This document shows, piece by piece, positions 43,963 through 52,512 of a stretch of DNA of 64,000 nucleotides. The translations under genes and the position numbers were made by a program. How positions within the stretch are numbered: position 1 is the first letter of the stretch; each line of letters begins with the position of its first letter. Under the pieces are notes generated by a model. That model did no database searches and was not told the DNA's origin. It was given only the letters and a program-made list of their open reading frames with translations. Source of the stretch: JAFDVL01 sp043783625 (GTDB taxonomy: Bacteria; Acidobacteriota; Blastocatellia; RBC074); assembly GCA_043783625.1 (NCBI GenBank), contig JAYVZE010000024.1, positions 6,576 through 70,575 on the forward strand, in the 5' to 3' direction.

Positions 43963-45540
43963 ATGAAAAAATTAACACTACTTTTTCTCACAATTTTTCT
44001 TAGCTTCACTTCGGTGACGGCGAAAAAACTTGATCCGGCTCCGCTCAAAATTGATTCGGGAATGATTACTGGCACGACCGACAAAAACATTCGCGTCTAC
44101 AAAGGCATTCCTTACGCCGCGCCTCCGGTAGGAAATTTGCGTTGGAAAGCTCCGCAGCCCGCTAAAAAATGGGATGGCGTCAAAGCCTTCGATCAGTTCG
44201 GCAATGCCTGTCCGCAATCGCCTTATCCGGCGACTTCGCTGTACTTCAACCAAGCCGAAAAAATGAGCGAAGATTGTCTTTGCTTGAATGTCTGGACAGG
44301 TGCGAAAAAAGCCAATGAAAAGCGTCCGGTGATGGTCTGGATTCACGGCGGAGCACTGACGCGCGGCTCCAGTTCAATTTCTTTTTACGATGGCGCGGCA
44401 CTGGCGGCGAAGGGAGTAATTCTTGTTTCGATCAATTATCGTTTGGGCCCGCTCGGATATTTTTCGCATCCGGCGTTGAGTGCGGAATCGAAGCGGAACA
44501 CGTCAGGAAATTATGGAATTTTAGATCAAATCGCCGCGTTGCAATGGGTGCAGCGTAACATCACAGCCTTTGGTGGTGATCCAAATCGCGTTACGATTTT
44601 TGGTGAATCTGCCGGATCGTGGAGTGTTTGTTCTTTAGTCGCTTCGCCGCTGGCGAAAGGCTTATTTCATCGGGCGATTGGTGAAAGCGGAGGCGTCTTT
44701 TCTCCGATGCAATTTTTGCAGGAAAAGCGATACGGAATTATTTCGGCGGAAGAAACGGGCAAGGCGTTAGCGCAATCTTTGGGTGTGAATGATGGGGTGA
44801 ATGCATTACAGGAGTTGCGCTCAAAATCTGCCGAAGAGTTGATCGCCGCCTTTGATAAAAGCGGTGGTTCAGCGCGTGGAATTGTTGACGGTTACGTTTT
44901 TCCTGAAGAAGTCTATTCGATTTTTGCGAAAGGGAAACAGAATAATGTGCCCGTCATTGTTGGCTCCAACGCGAATGAAGGAAATTCGCTGATTCCTCCG
45001 ACCATGGTTCCGAAAACGCTGACAGGTTACAAAGCATATTTGAAAAATCGTTACGGCGCGATGACGGAAGATTTTCTAAAAGTATATCCGGCGGCTTCGG
45101 ATGCAGAAGTCAGAAATTCATTTTTGGGAGCTTTTCGAGAAGAAATTTTCACGTGGCAGATGCGGACGTGGGCGCGGATGACGACTGCATCAAAGGCGTG
45201 GATGTATTTTTTCTCCCGCATTCCACCGCGTCCTGACCGCGAAATTTACGGTGCCTATCATGCGGCTGAAATTCCATACGCTTTTAATAATTTGAGCCGC
45301 TCGCCTATTACAAATGAGAAAGCTGATTTTGAAGTAGCGAATGCGATGTCGGATTATTGGGTGAATTTTGCTACAACAGGGAACCCGAATAGGAAGGGAT
45401 TGCCCGCGTGGAGCAGCTATGAAGAAAAGAGCGAGCCGTTCATCGAATTCGGAGATCAAATCAAAACAGGTAATCATTTGCTGAAGCCACAGAATGATTT
45501 TTTTGATGCCTGGTTTTCATCGAAACGTGCGAATCCATAA
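43963..45540 (+). CDS. Type B carboxylesterase
   Basis: 525 residues from ATG 43963, opening with a signal peptide (LTLLFLTIFLSFTSVTA). Type B carboxylesterase hallmarks: GIPYAAPPVGNLRWKAPQP, EDCLCLNVW, WIHGGALTRGSSS (oxyanion hole), nucleophile Ser216 in IFGESAGSWSV, Glu in SNANEGNSL and His in YGAYHAAEIPYAF. It hydrolyses carboxylic esters in the periplasm or outside the cell; the natural substrate is unknown. The palindrome just upstream separates it from the malonate genes, so co-transcription is uncertain. Confidence 0.93.
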   Translation: MKKLTLLFLTIFLSFTSVTAKKLDPAPLKIDSGMITGTTDKNIRVYKGIPYAAPPVGNLRWKAPQPAKKWDGVKAFDQFGNACPQSPYPATSLYFNQAEKMSEDCLCLNVWTGAKKANEKRPVMVWIHGGALTRGSSSISFYDGAALAAKGVILVSINYRLGPLGYFSHPALSAESKRNTSGNYGILDQIAALQWVQRNITAFGGDPNRVTIFGESAGSWSVCSLVASPLAKGLFHRAIGESGGVFSPMQFLQEKRYGIISAEETGKALAQSLGVNDGVNALQELRSKSAEELIAAFDKSGGSARGIVDGYVFPEEVYSIFAKGKQNNVPVIVGSNANEGNSLIPPTMVPKTLTGYKAYLKNRYGAMTEDFLKVYPAASDAEVRNSFLGAFREEIFTWQMRTWARMTTASKAWMYFFSRIPPRPDREIYGAYHAAEIPYAFNNLSRSPITNEKADFEVANAMSDYWVNFATTGNPNRKGLPAWSSYEEKSEPFIEFGDQIKTGNHLLKPQNDFFDAWFSSKRANP

Positions 45541-45575
45541 GTACGATAGGCTTTCTATTCACGGTTGTATTTCTT

Positions 45576-47333
45576 ATGAAAATATTTTTATTACTGCTTT
45601 TGGGAATTAGTTTGACTGCTTGCCAGCAGCTTCCATCTGTTGCTGACAAAACAAGCAATCTTCACGATCTTTTCAAAGAAGATTGGGAATGGCAATTGAA
45701 AGAATTTCCTGAAATGGCGACGATGCTCGGAGACAATCGCTATAATAATATGCTGACGGATATTTCACTGGAAGCACGTGAGAAACGAAAAGCGCATGAC
45801 AAAGAAATGCTCACGAGGATTCAAGCGATAGATCGAACGAAGCTGGCGGGGCAGGATGCCACTTCTTACGACTTGTTTTTGCGTGATAAGCAAATGGCTA
45901 TTGACGGACATCGTTTCAAAGAAGCTTTTGCGCCAATTACGCAAATGAATGGGCCACAAATTGACTTTCCCGGTGTCCTGGAAAACATGCCACTCAAGAC
46001 GGTTAAGGATTATGAAAATTATGTCGCTCGACTTAACGTTTATCCCAAATATATTGAGCAAACGATAGCTTTACTGCAACGTGGCATCACTGAAAAATGG
46101 GTCAAGCCGGCGGTTCCGTTGCGCACAGTTCCGGCCCAAATTGAAGGTCAGATTTTTGACGATCCAACCAAAAGCACAGCGTTCAATCCATTCACAAAAT
46201 TTTCCGCTGAAATTCCTGAAAACGAACGCCCACGCTTAATCGAAGCTGCGAAAAAGGCGATCAGCGAATCGTTCACTCCTGCACTGAAAAAATTGCATGG
46301 CTTCGTCAAAGACACCTATTTACCAGCCTGCACACAATCCATTGCAGTTTCGGAATTGCCCGATGGCAAAGATTTTTATGTGTATTCAGCGAGGCGCGAA
46401 ACCACTACGAATTTGACGCCGCCGGAAATTCACGAAATCGGTAAACGCGAAGTCGAACGCATCCGCCGGGACATGGCTGCCGCCATGCAGCAGGCCGGAT
46501 TCAAAGGTTCATTTCAGGAGTTTCTGACCTTCCTGCGTACTGATCCACGCTTTTATTTTACGAAGCCGGAAGATTTGTTGAGCGCGACCGCCGTGATTGC
46601 CAAACGTGCTGATGCTGAGTTGCCCAAGCTTTTTGCCGAATTGCCGCGCAATACTTACGGGATCAAAGCTTTTGCCGATTACGAAGCGCCTGCACAAACT
46701 ACGGGACAGTATCGCCTGGGTGCGAGCGACGGCTCACGACCGGGTTATTACATGGTCAATACATATCGCCTGGAGATGCGTCCGAAATACGAAATGGAAG
46801 CGTTGTCACTACACGAATCAGTGCCGGGACATCATCTGCAAATCGCGCGGGCGCAAGAGCTGAAAGACTTGCCGGATTTTCGCCGCAACGGGGGCTACAC
46901 CGCTTTTATTGAAGGGTGGGGATTGTATTCCGAAAGCTTAGGCACGGAGATGGGATTTTACACCGACCCTTATTCAAAATTTGGACAACTGACTTATGAA
47001 ATGTGGCGTGCCTGTCGTCTCGTGGTAGACACAGGAATGCACACGATGGGCTGGACGCGGGAACAGGCGATTAATTTCATGAAGGAAAATACGGCGAAAT
47101 CTGAACAAGACATCATCGTCGAAATTGATCGTTATATTGTGTGGCCGGGGCAAGCGCTGGCATACAAAATTGGTGAACTGAAAATCAAAGAATTACGCGC
47201 CAAAGCGAAGCAGGAATTAGGCGATAAGTTTGACGTACGAAAATTTCATAATGCCGTATTGGACGATGGGCCGTTGCCGCTGGAAGTTTTAGAGAAGAGC
47301 ATTAACGAATGGATTGCCGCACAGAAGAAGTGA
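45576..47333 (+). CDS. DUF885 family lipoprotein, putative peptidase
   Basis: 585 residues. The N-terminus FLLLLLGISLTACQQ is a lipoprotein signal with the lipobox Leu-Thr-Ala-Cys. The body matches DUF885 proteins: LKEFPEMATMLGDNRYN near the start, and a zinc-like motif ALSLHESVPGHHLQIARAQE (HExxxxHH), followed by AFIEGWGLYSESLGTEMG, where the Glu may be a metal ligand. The family is regarded as metallopeptidase-like. It lies 35 bases after the carboxylesterase stop, so both may be expressed together. Confidence 0.88.
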   Translation: MKIFLLLLLGISLTACQQLPSVADKTSNLHDLFKEDWEWQLKEFPEMATMLGDNRYNNMLTDISLEAREKRKAHDKEMLTRIQAIDRTKLAGQDATSYDLFLRDKQMAIDGHRFKEAFAPITQMNGPQIDFPGVLENMPLKTVKDYENYVARLNVYPKYIEQTIALLQRGITEKWVKPAVPLRTVPAQIEGQIFDDPTKSTAFNPFTKFSAEIPENERPRLIEAAKKAISESFTPALKKLHGFVKDTYLPACTQSIAVSELPDGKDFYVYSARRETTTNLTPPEIHEIGKREVERIRRDMAAAMQQAGFKGSFQEFLTFLRTDPRFYFTKPEDLLSATAVIAKRADAELPKLFAELPRNTYGIKAFADYEAPAQTTGQYRLGASDGSRPGYYMVNTYRLEMRPKYEMEALSLHESVPGHHLQIARAQELKDLPDFRRNGGYTAFIEGWGLYSESLGTEMGFYTDPYSKFGQLTYEMWRACRLVVDTGMHTMGWTREQAINFMKENTAKSEQDIIVEIDRYIVWPGQALAYKIGELKIKELRAKAKQELGDKFDVRKFHNAVLDDGPLPLEVLEKSINEWIAAQKK

Positions 47334-47362
47334 AAGATTTTGTCAGGGAGATAGATTGTCGA

Positions 47363-48163
47363 ATGAAATATGGACTGATAGCAGGCAACGGGCGTTTCCC
47401 TTTTCTCGTGCTCGAAGGTGCGCGAGCGGAAGGAGTAGAATTAGCCGTGGCTGCCATCAGCGAAGAAGCTGATAAAAATCTTACCGCCAGTACGATTGAA
47501 TTTGTGAGCGTTGGTCAACTCGGCAAGCTTATCAAATTTTTCAAGCGTGAAAATATCACGCACGTGATGATGGCGGGGCAGGTGAAGCACGTCCAGATTT
47601 TCAAGCTTAATGCCATCCCGGATTTGCGGATGGCGAAAATGTTGGCACGCTTGAAACGCCGCAATACCGACGCACTACTCGGCGCAGTCGCCGATGAACT
47701 TGCCAGCGAAGGCATTACGCTGATTGATTCGACGACATTTTTGCAACCGTTGCTGGCGCGAGTTGGAACTCTGACAAAACGTGCTCCTGATAAAAACGAA
47801 CTTGCCGATATTGAATACGGCTTGCACGTCGCCAATGAATTAGCGCGGCTCGACCTCGGTCAAACCATCGTCGTCAAAAATCAAGCAGTGGTCGCGCTCG
47901 AAGCAATGGAAGGGACTGACGCGACAATTCGACGTGCGGCGGAATTAGTGCGTGGGCGTCCGCTGACTGTCATCAAAGTGGCGAAGCCAAATCAAGACAT
48001 GCGTTTTGATGTTCCGGTGATTGGTTTGAATACGATTGTCACGATGAAGGAATGCAACGTCACCGCCGTTTCAATCACGGCGGATAAAACGCTGATCTTT
48101 GACCGCGAGCAAACGTTAGCCGCCGCCAATAAAATCAAGCTTGCCATCGTAGCGAATCTATAA
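47363..48163 (+). CDS. lpxI: UDP-2,3-diacylglucosamine pyrophosphatase LpxI
   Basis: 266 residues from ATG 47363, which reads MKYGLIAGNGRFPFLVLEGARAEG, the typical LpxI N-terminus; AGGGAG lies upstream. Family blocks include VGQLGKLIKFFKRENITHVMMAGQVKH, LLGAVADELASEGITLIDST, VVKNQAVVALEAMEGTDATIRRA and FDVPVIGLNTI. LpxI cleaves UDP-diacylglucosamine to lipid X and replaces LpxH in many non-enteric bacteria. It belongs to lipid A synthesis but lies ~14 kb from the lpxD/lpxA genes. Confidence 0.93.
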   Translation: MKYGLIAGNGRFPFLVLEGARAEGVELAVAAISEEADKNLTASTIEFVSVGQLGKLIKFFKRENITHVMMAGQVKHVQIFKLNAIPDLRMAKMLARLKRRNTDALLGAVADELASEGITLIDSTTFLQPLLARVGTLTKRAPDKNELADIEYGLHVANELARLDLGQTIVVKNQAVVALEAMEGTDATIRRAAELVRGRPLTVIKVAKPNQDMRFDVPVIGLNTIVTMKECNVTAVSITADKTLIFDREQTLAAANKIKLAIVANL

Positions 48164-48249
48164 AAAGAAATGTTAGCCGACGTGAACAAATTTTCTTGTG
48201 TGATGTTCGTCCCTGACATAGCATACGGCTTTCGTTAGGATTCAATTCT

Positions 48250-48735
48250 ATGTGGATTATCTGGCTCTTGATTGCAGCAATACTGATCGCGGGGGAAGCC
48301 GCGACGACTGGATTCTTTTTGCTCTGGTTCGGCATCGGAGCCATTGTTGCTGCCGTCCTCGCCTTGCTTGGCGTGACAAGCTTAGCCCTGCAAATCATCG
48401 CTTTTCTGATCGTTTCAATTTTACTGGTTATTTTTTCAAGAACGATTCTTCAGAAATATCTACCGCGCACTTCGGGTGACGCCGACATAAAAACTGGCGT
48501 TGATAAAATGATTGGGAGTATTGTGACAGTGGTTGCTGCCAGTCAGGGCCTTCGCCATGAATGCGCGGTGAAAGCTTCGGGATCAGTCTGGACGGCATTT
48601 CCTGTAAAAGGTGAAGCGCCTTTGCTTGAAGGCGAATCTGTCGAGATTGAGCGTATCGAAGGCAATTCAATTTATGTGCGCCGCAATAATCCGCGCCGCG
48701 AATTTTTGTTTACAGAAACTTCAGGGAAACAGTAA
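48250..48735 (+). CDS. NfeD family membrane protein
   Basis: 161 residues. Two to three transmembrane helices (IIWLLIAAILIAGEAATTGFFLLWFGIGAIVAAVLALLG, read as separate segments) are followed by a C-terminal OB-fold domain (IGSIVTVVAASQGLRHECAVKASGSVWTAFPV). NfeD-like proteins pair with SPFH/stomatin proteins in membrane microdomains. The SPFH gene follows 26 bases later, confirming the pairing. It lacks the long ClpP-like protease domain of larger NfeD proteins. Confidence 0.9.
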   Translation: MWIIWLLIAAILIAGEAATTGFFLLWFGIGAIVAAVLALLGVTSLALQIIAFLIVSILLVIFSRTILQKYLPRTSGDADIKTGVDKMIGSIVTVVAASQGLRHECAVKASGSVWTAFPVKGEAPLLEGESVEIERIEGNSIYVRRNNPRREFLFTETSGKQ

Positions 48736-48761
48736 GCGCAGATATTTTCAAGAGGTAAATT

Positions 48762-49766
48762 ATGGAAATTCTACTCCCGTTAATTATTATCGCAGGCATC
48801 GTCATGGTGCTGGCAGCCAAGACGGTTCGCATTGTCCCGCAGGCGACAGTTTTAATTATTGAACGCCTCGGAAAATTTGATCGCGTTGCGACCAGCGGAT
48901 TAAATATCGTCACGCCGTTTGTAGATAAGCCACGCTCGGTGTTTTGGTCGGGGATGCGTTCCGGGATGACTTCGATTGATTTACGCGAGCAGTTTATTGA
49001 TCTGCCTCCGCAACCTGTTATCACCCGCGATAACGTCACGATTACCTGCGACAGCGTAGTCTATTGGCAAGTAACTGATCCGATTAAAGCCGTCTACGAG
49101 GTGAATGATCTCGCCGGAAGTATGATTCAATTGACGATTACGGCAATGCGCAATGTGGTAGGAAATTTGGATTTGGATCACGCGCTGACTTCACGCGATA
49201 CGATCAATAGTAACTTGCGCGTAGCACTCGACGAAGCCACTGATAAATGGGGCGTGAAAGTGACACGTGTAGAATTGAAGAATATTACGCCGCCCGAAGA
49301 CGTGCGCATTACGATGGAAAAACAAATGACGGCGGAACGAAATCGTCGTGCGGTAGTGTTGCAAGCGGACGGCGAAAAATCGGCTGCAATCACACGCGCC
49401 GAAGGTGAAAAACAGGCTGCCGTGACCCGTGCCGAAGGCGATAAGCAATCGGCGATTTTACAGGCGCAGGGCGCAGCCGAAGCGCGTTTGACAGCGGCTA
49501 CGGCGGAGGCGGAATCGCTTCGACAAATCGCCGAAGGAATTTCCGGCGGCAATCCGGCGCAGTATATGATTATGATGAAATACATCGAATCGCTGAAAGA
49601 AATGTCGAAATCAAACAATGCGAAAGTGATTTTCATGCCCGTCGAAACCAGCAGTCTGTTATCAAGCATCGGAGCCTTTAAGGAAGTTTTTGGAGGCGGT
49701 GAACAGCTTGAGTCGGGCGCAACGCCAGTGCAGCGATTGCGTTCGCCGATTGAGGAGAAGCGGTAA
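48762..49766 (+). CDS. SPFH/Band 7 (stomatin-like, QmcA-type) protein
   Basis: 334 residues. An N-terminal membrane anchor (LPLIIIAGIVMVLAAKTV) is followed by the SPFH domain: IVPQATVLIIERLGKFDRVATSGLNIVTPFVDK, then SIDLREQFIDLPPQPVITRDNVTITCDSVVYWQV. A long coiled coil contains tandem AEGEKQAA/AEGDKQSA repeats, and the end is disordered. It forms oligomers in membrane microdomains and works with the NfeD protein just upstream. AGAGGTAAAT precedes the ATG. Confidence 0.93.
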   Translation: MEILLPLIIIAGIVMVLAAKTVRIVPQATVLIIERLGKFDRVATSGLNIVTPFVDKPRSVFWSGMRSGMTSIDLREQFIDLPPQPVITRDNVTITCDSVVYWQVTDPIKAVYEVNDLAGSMIQLTITAMRNVVGNLDLDHALTSRDTINSNLRVALDEATDKWGVKVTRVELKNITPPEDVRITMEKQMTAERNRRAVVLQADGEKSAAITRAEGEKQAAVTRAEGDKQSAILQAQGAAEARLTAATAEAESLRQIAEGISGGNPAQYMIMMKYIESLKEMSKSNNAKVIFMPVETSSLLSSIGAFKEVFGGGEQLESGATPVQRLRSPIEEKR

Positions 49767-49767
49767 A

Positions 49768-49924
49768 ACCGGGAGCGCAAGCATCTTGCTTGCCCCGCGA
49801 GCGCGTGTGACGCCGCTCGCGTGACGTGGCGAGCGGTTCACTTGATCTTCAGGGTATCCCTCGCCACTACGTTTGCATCGATTCGCTGGCAAACGGAGCC
49901 AGCAGGATGCTGGCACTCCCGGTT
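49768..49924. repeat. Palindrome between the convergent SPFH and helicase genes
   Basis: The arms 49768-49794 (starting AACCGGGAGCGCAAG) and 49898-49924 match inversely at 23 of 27 positions. Smaller GCGAGCG/CGCTCGC hairpins lie in the 103-base spacer. The right arm overlaps the helicase stop codon. It could terminate transcription from both sides. Confidence 0.65.
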
Positions 49925-51983
49925 AATTTATCATCTTCGATTCATCAATCGCATCCAGCAAAATCGGTTCTTCGTCTACATTCCAGACCTCAAATAACGT
50001 GCGTGGCACTTCTAAAATAAACCGCGAAGGGCGTTGCAAAATCGTTTGTCGTCCGCGTTCACTTTCGACAATTGGATACGTCACATACAGCTCATCTCTG
50101 GCACGCGTCAACGCCACATAAAATAAACGTCGCTCTTCTTCTTCGCCTTCAGGATCGCGCAGCGAACGCGCCGAAGGGAAGCGTCCATCGCTGAGCCAAA
50201 TCAAAAATACAACTTTCCATTCCAAGCCTTTTGCCTGATGCACAGAAGACAGCGCGAGGCGTTCATCTTCGTCGCCGCCGGAGACGACATCTTCGCCCGT
50301 TAATGCGCCGGATTCGGTTTGGATCAACGCCAGTTCATTCAAAAATTGTTCCGTAGTTTCATAGCGTCCGGCGAAGAGTGCAAGCTGTTTTAAATCCTCT
50401 TCACGCGCTTCGGCATTGTCGAACGAAGCCTGCAAGTATTCGGTGTAACCGCGCTCCAGAATTATTTCGACCTGCTTAGTTGGATTGTTGATCGAAGCTT
50501 CGTCCGTCAAGGCTTTGATTAATTCGACAAATTCCTGCCATCCAATTTGTGCGCCTTTGGGCAATGTCGGAGCAATCACATCGTTGCCGAAAACATCAGG
50601 TTTGACTAAAGCCAAAGCGTCGCTCGATTCGGCTAAGCGTTCCCAAATTCGTGAAGCCGTCGCGTTGCCAATTTTTGGAATTAATTTCAGCACGCGCTTC
50701 CACGCAATTTCATCACGCGGATTCACAATCAAGCGTAGATACGAAGTCACGTCCTTGATGTGCGCCTGCTCAAAAAATCTGACGCCGGAGCGGATTTCGT
50801 ATGGGATGCCGCGCCGCGTGAGTTCTAATTGCAATTCCATCGCGTGAAAATGTGAGCGGTAAAGAACTCCGATTTCGTCCAGCGGTACGCCTTCGTCGCG
50901 CAGCTCCAAAATTCTTGCGGCGACGAACGCAGATTGCTGATCGGCATCGCGGCAGGGAATCAGTGCGGGTTCAAAATTCTGGCTGGGGCGAATGGCTTGC
51001 AGGTTTTTCGGAAACTGTTTTCGATTGTGATGAATGACCGCATTCGCCAGCATCAGGATTTCCGGTGTCGAACGATAATTGCTTTCCAGCTTGAACATTT
51101 GTGCGTCTTTGTAACGCTCTCGAAAGCTGAGAATATTTTCAATGTTCGCACCGCGCCATCCAAAAATGGACTGTGCGTCGTCGCCCACAATCATCACATT
51201 GCGATGCTTCACGGCGAGCAAATCAATGATGTCGGATTGCAGCGTATTCGTGTCTTGATATTCGTCTACGAGAATATGCTGAAACTGATCCTGATAAATC
51301 GCGGCAATCTCAGGTTTGGTTTCGAGCAGCTTTTTCCAGTTCACCAGCAGGTCATCATAATCCATCGCATTACGCGAGAGTTTGCGATCTTGATAGAGAA
51401 AATCTACGCGCTTAATTTGTGCGGTCAGCGGCTCAAAATGCGGATAATGTTTTGGAATTAAACTATCCAGCGGAGTGTCCGTATTCGTCGCAAAACTGAA
51501 CATTTCGCGCAGGACTTCGCCTTTCGGAAAGCGTTTGGCTTTGGTGTCAATCGCGGCTTCTTCAATACAGGATTCGATCAATTCTTTCGCGTCTTCAGAA
51601 TCCAAAATCGTGTAATTATTTTCGTAACCGAGGCTCACCGCGTGACGGCGCAGGATCCGATTGCCAATCGAATGAAACGTCCCGCCCCACGTTTTGCGCG
51701 TGTCGGTTTTGATTAGAGCTTCGACGCGGCTGAGCATTTCTTTTGCCGCACGATTCGTAAACGTGAGCAGTAAAATTCTCCCCGGCGCAATGCCGAGTTC
51801 AATCAGGCGAGCGACACGATACGTCAGCGTCCGCGTCTTGCCGGAGCCTGCACCCGCAATCACAAGCAACGGCCCGCCGCCTGCATTTACAACAGCGCGT
51901 TGCTCATCATTCAGTTCTTTGCCGTAATTAATGAGCGAAGCCGGACGCGCCTGATCGGATTTGATGATGAAGTTTCGAGCCAT
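49923..51983 (-). CDS. UvrD/PcrA/Rep-type superfamily 1 DNA helicase
   Basis: About 686 residues from ATG 51983 (MARNFIIK; an in-frame start at 52013 is possible). SF1A helicase motifs are in order: ELNDEQRAVVNA (Q motif), GGPLLVIAGAGSGKTRTLTYR (Walker A), TFHSIGNRILR, HILVDEYQDTN (motif II), NVMIVGDDAQSIFGWRGA (III), FKLESNYRST (IV), LSSVHQAKGLEWKVVFLIWLSDG (V) and EERRLFYVALTRARDELYVTYP (VI). It unwinds DNA 3' to 5' in repair or replication restart. It is shorter than PcrA (~720-740) and lacks the extended C-terminus. Confidence 0.93.
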   Translation of the reverse strand: MARNFIIKSDQARPASLINYGKELNDEQRAVVNAGGGPLLVIAGAGSGKTRTLTYRVARLIELGIAPGRILLLTFTNRAAKEMLSRVEALIKTDTRKTWGGTFHSIGNRILRRHAVSLGYENNYTILDSEDAKELIESCIEEAAIDTKAKRFPKGEVLREMFSFATNTDTPLDSLIPKHYPHFEPLTAQIKRVDFLYQDRKLSRNAMDYDDLLVNWKKLLETKPEIAAIYQDQFQHILVDEYQDTNTLQSDIIDLLAVKHRNVMIVGDDAQSIFGWRGANIENILSFRERYKDAQMFKLESNYRSTPEILMLANAVIHHNRKQFPKNLQAIRPSQNFEPALIPCRDADQQSAFVAARILELRDEGVPLDEIGVLYRSHFHAMELQLELTRRGIPYEIRSGVRFFEQAHIKDVTSYLRLIVNPRDEIAWKRVLKLIPKIGNATASRIWERLAESSDALALVKPDVFGNDVIAPTLPKGAQIGWQEFVELIKALTDEASINNPTKQVEIILERGYTEYLQASFDNAEAREEDLKQLALFAGRYETTEQFLNELALIQTESGALTGEDVVSGGDEDERLALSSVHQAKGLEWKVVFLIWLSDGRFPSARSLRDPEGEEEERRLFYVALTRARDELYVTYPIVESERGRQTILQRPSRFILEVPRTLFEVWNVDEEPILLDAIDESKMIN

Positions 51984-52013
51984 GAAAATAATTACAAAAT
52001 GGTTGAAAACCAC

Positions 52014-52427
52014 TTGCGACTAATTTAGTGGGCATCGGTAAAGAATACAACAGTTACGAATAAATCATAGTGCCTGGCGAAAACAAATTCTCTTTGGTTT
52101 CGTGGAATGTGCCAGCCAACAAATTGGAGTAGGGACAAAGGCTTAAAGGAAGAACTCGCCGCTTATTTTACCAACCGTTCAGCACTTGCAGTCAAGAACG
52201 AAGCACGGGAAAAAAAACGTCGTGCAATACGCCGTCAAAGATTTGTTTTTGCCGGGGGACGCGCGGCGAGAAATTTATGAACGGCAAAACCGCGCTCGCC
52301 GAAACAGCTTATTTCGCATTCCGTCCGCAGCATCGCGGGCAAACATTTACGATAGTTCCATTTATTTTTAATGCTTTGACGGCAGATTGAATTCACCCGA
52401 CCCCCTTTAAGTCTTGAATATTAGGCA
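52014..52427. other. Gap between helicase and effector island, possible gene remnant
   Basis: No intact gene is supported. On the plus strand, about 52135-52280 reads as LKEELAAYFTNRSALAVKN-type coding-like sequence followed by a basic run (EKKRRAIRRQRF) without a start or known family. It may be debris of a decayed gene at the island's border. The sequence becomes AT-rich from about 52380. Confidence 0.3.
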
Positions 52428-52465
52428 ATTATCAATCTGAAAAATGATTTGTTCAGATTGATAAT
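52428..52465. terminator. Perfect 14-bp hairpin at the 3' end of the effector operon
   Basis: ATTATCAATCTGAA (52428-52441) and its exact inverse (52452-52465) enclose a ten-base loop. It lies 48 bases beyond the stop of the last island gene and may terminate the minus-strand operon. No T-run is evident on the minus strand; the plus strand has TTTATTTT shortly after. Confidence 0.5.
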
Positions 52466-52512
52466 CTCATTTATTTTACTCAATAATAAGTTGATGAAAC
52501 GGTAAAGCCTTA

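Noticed and set aside
52186..52371. 61-codon ORF between helicase and effector island
   Set aside because: No ribosome site, low complexity, no family; more likely decayed sequence.
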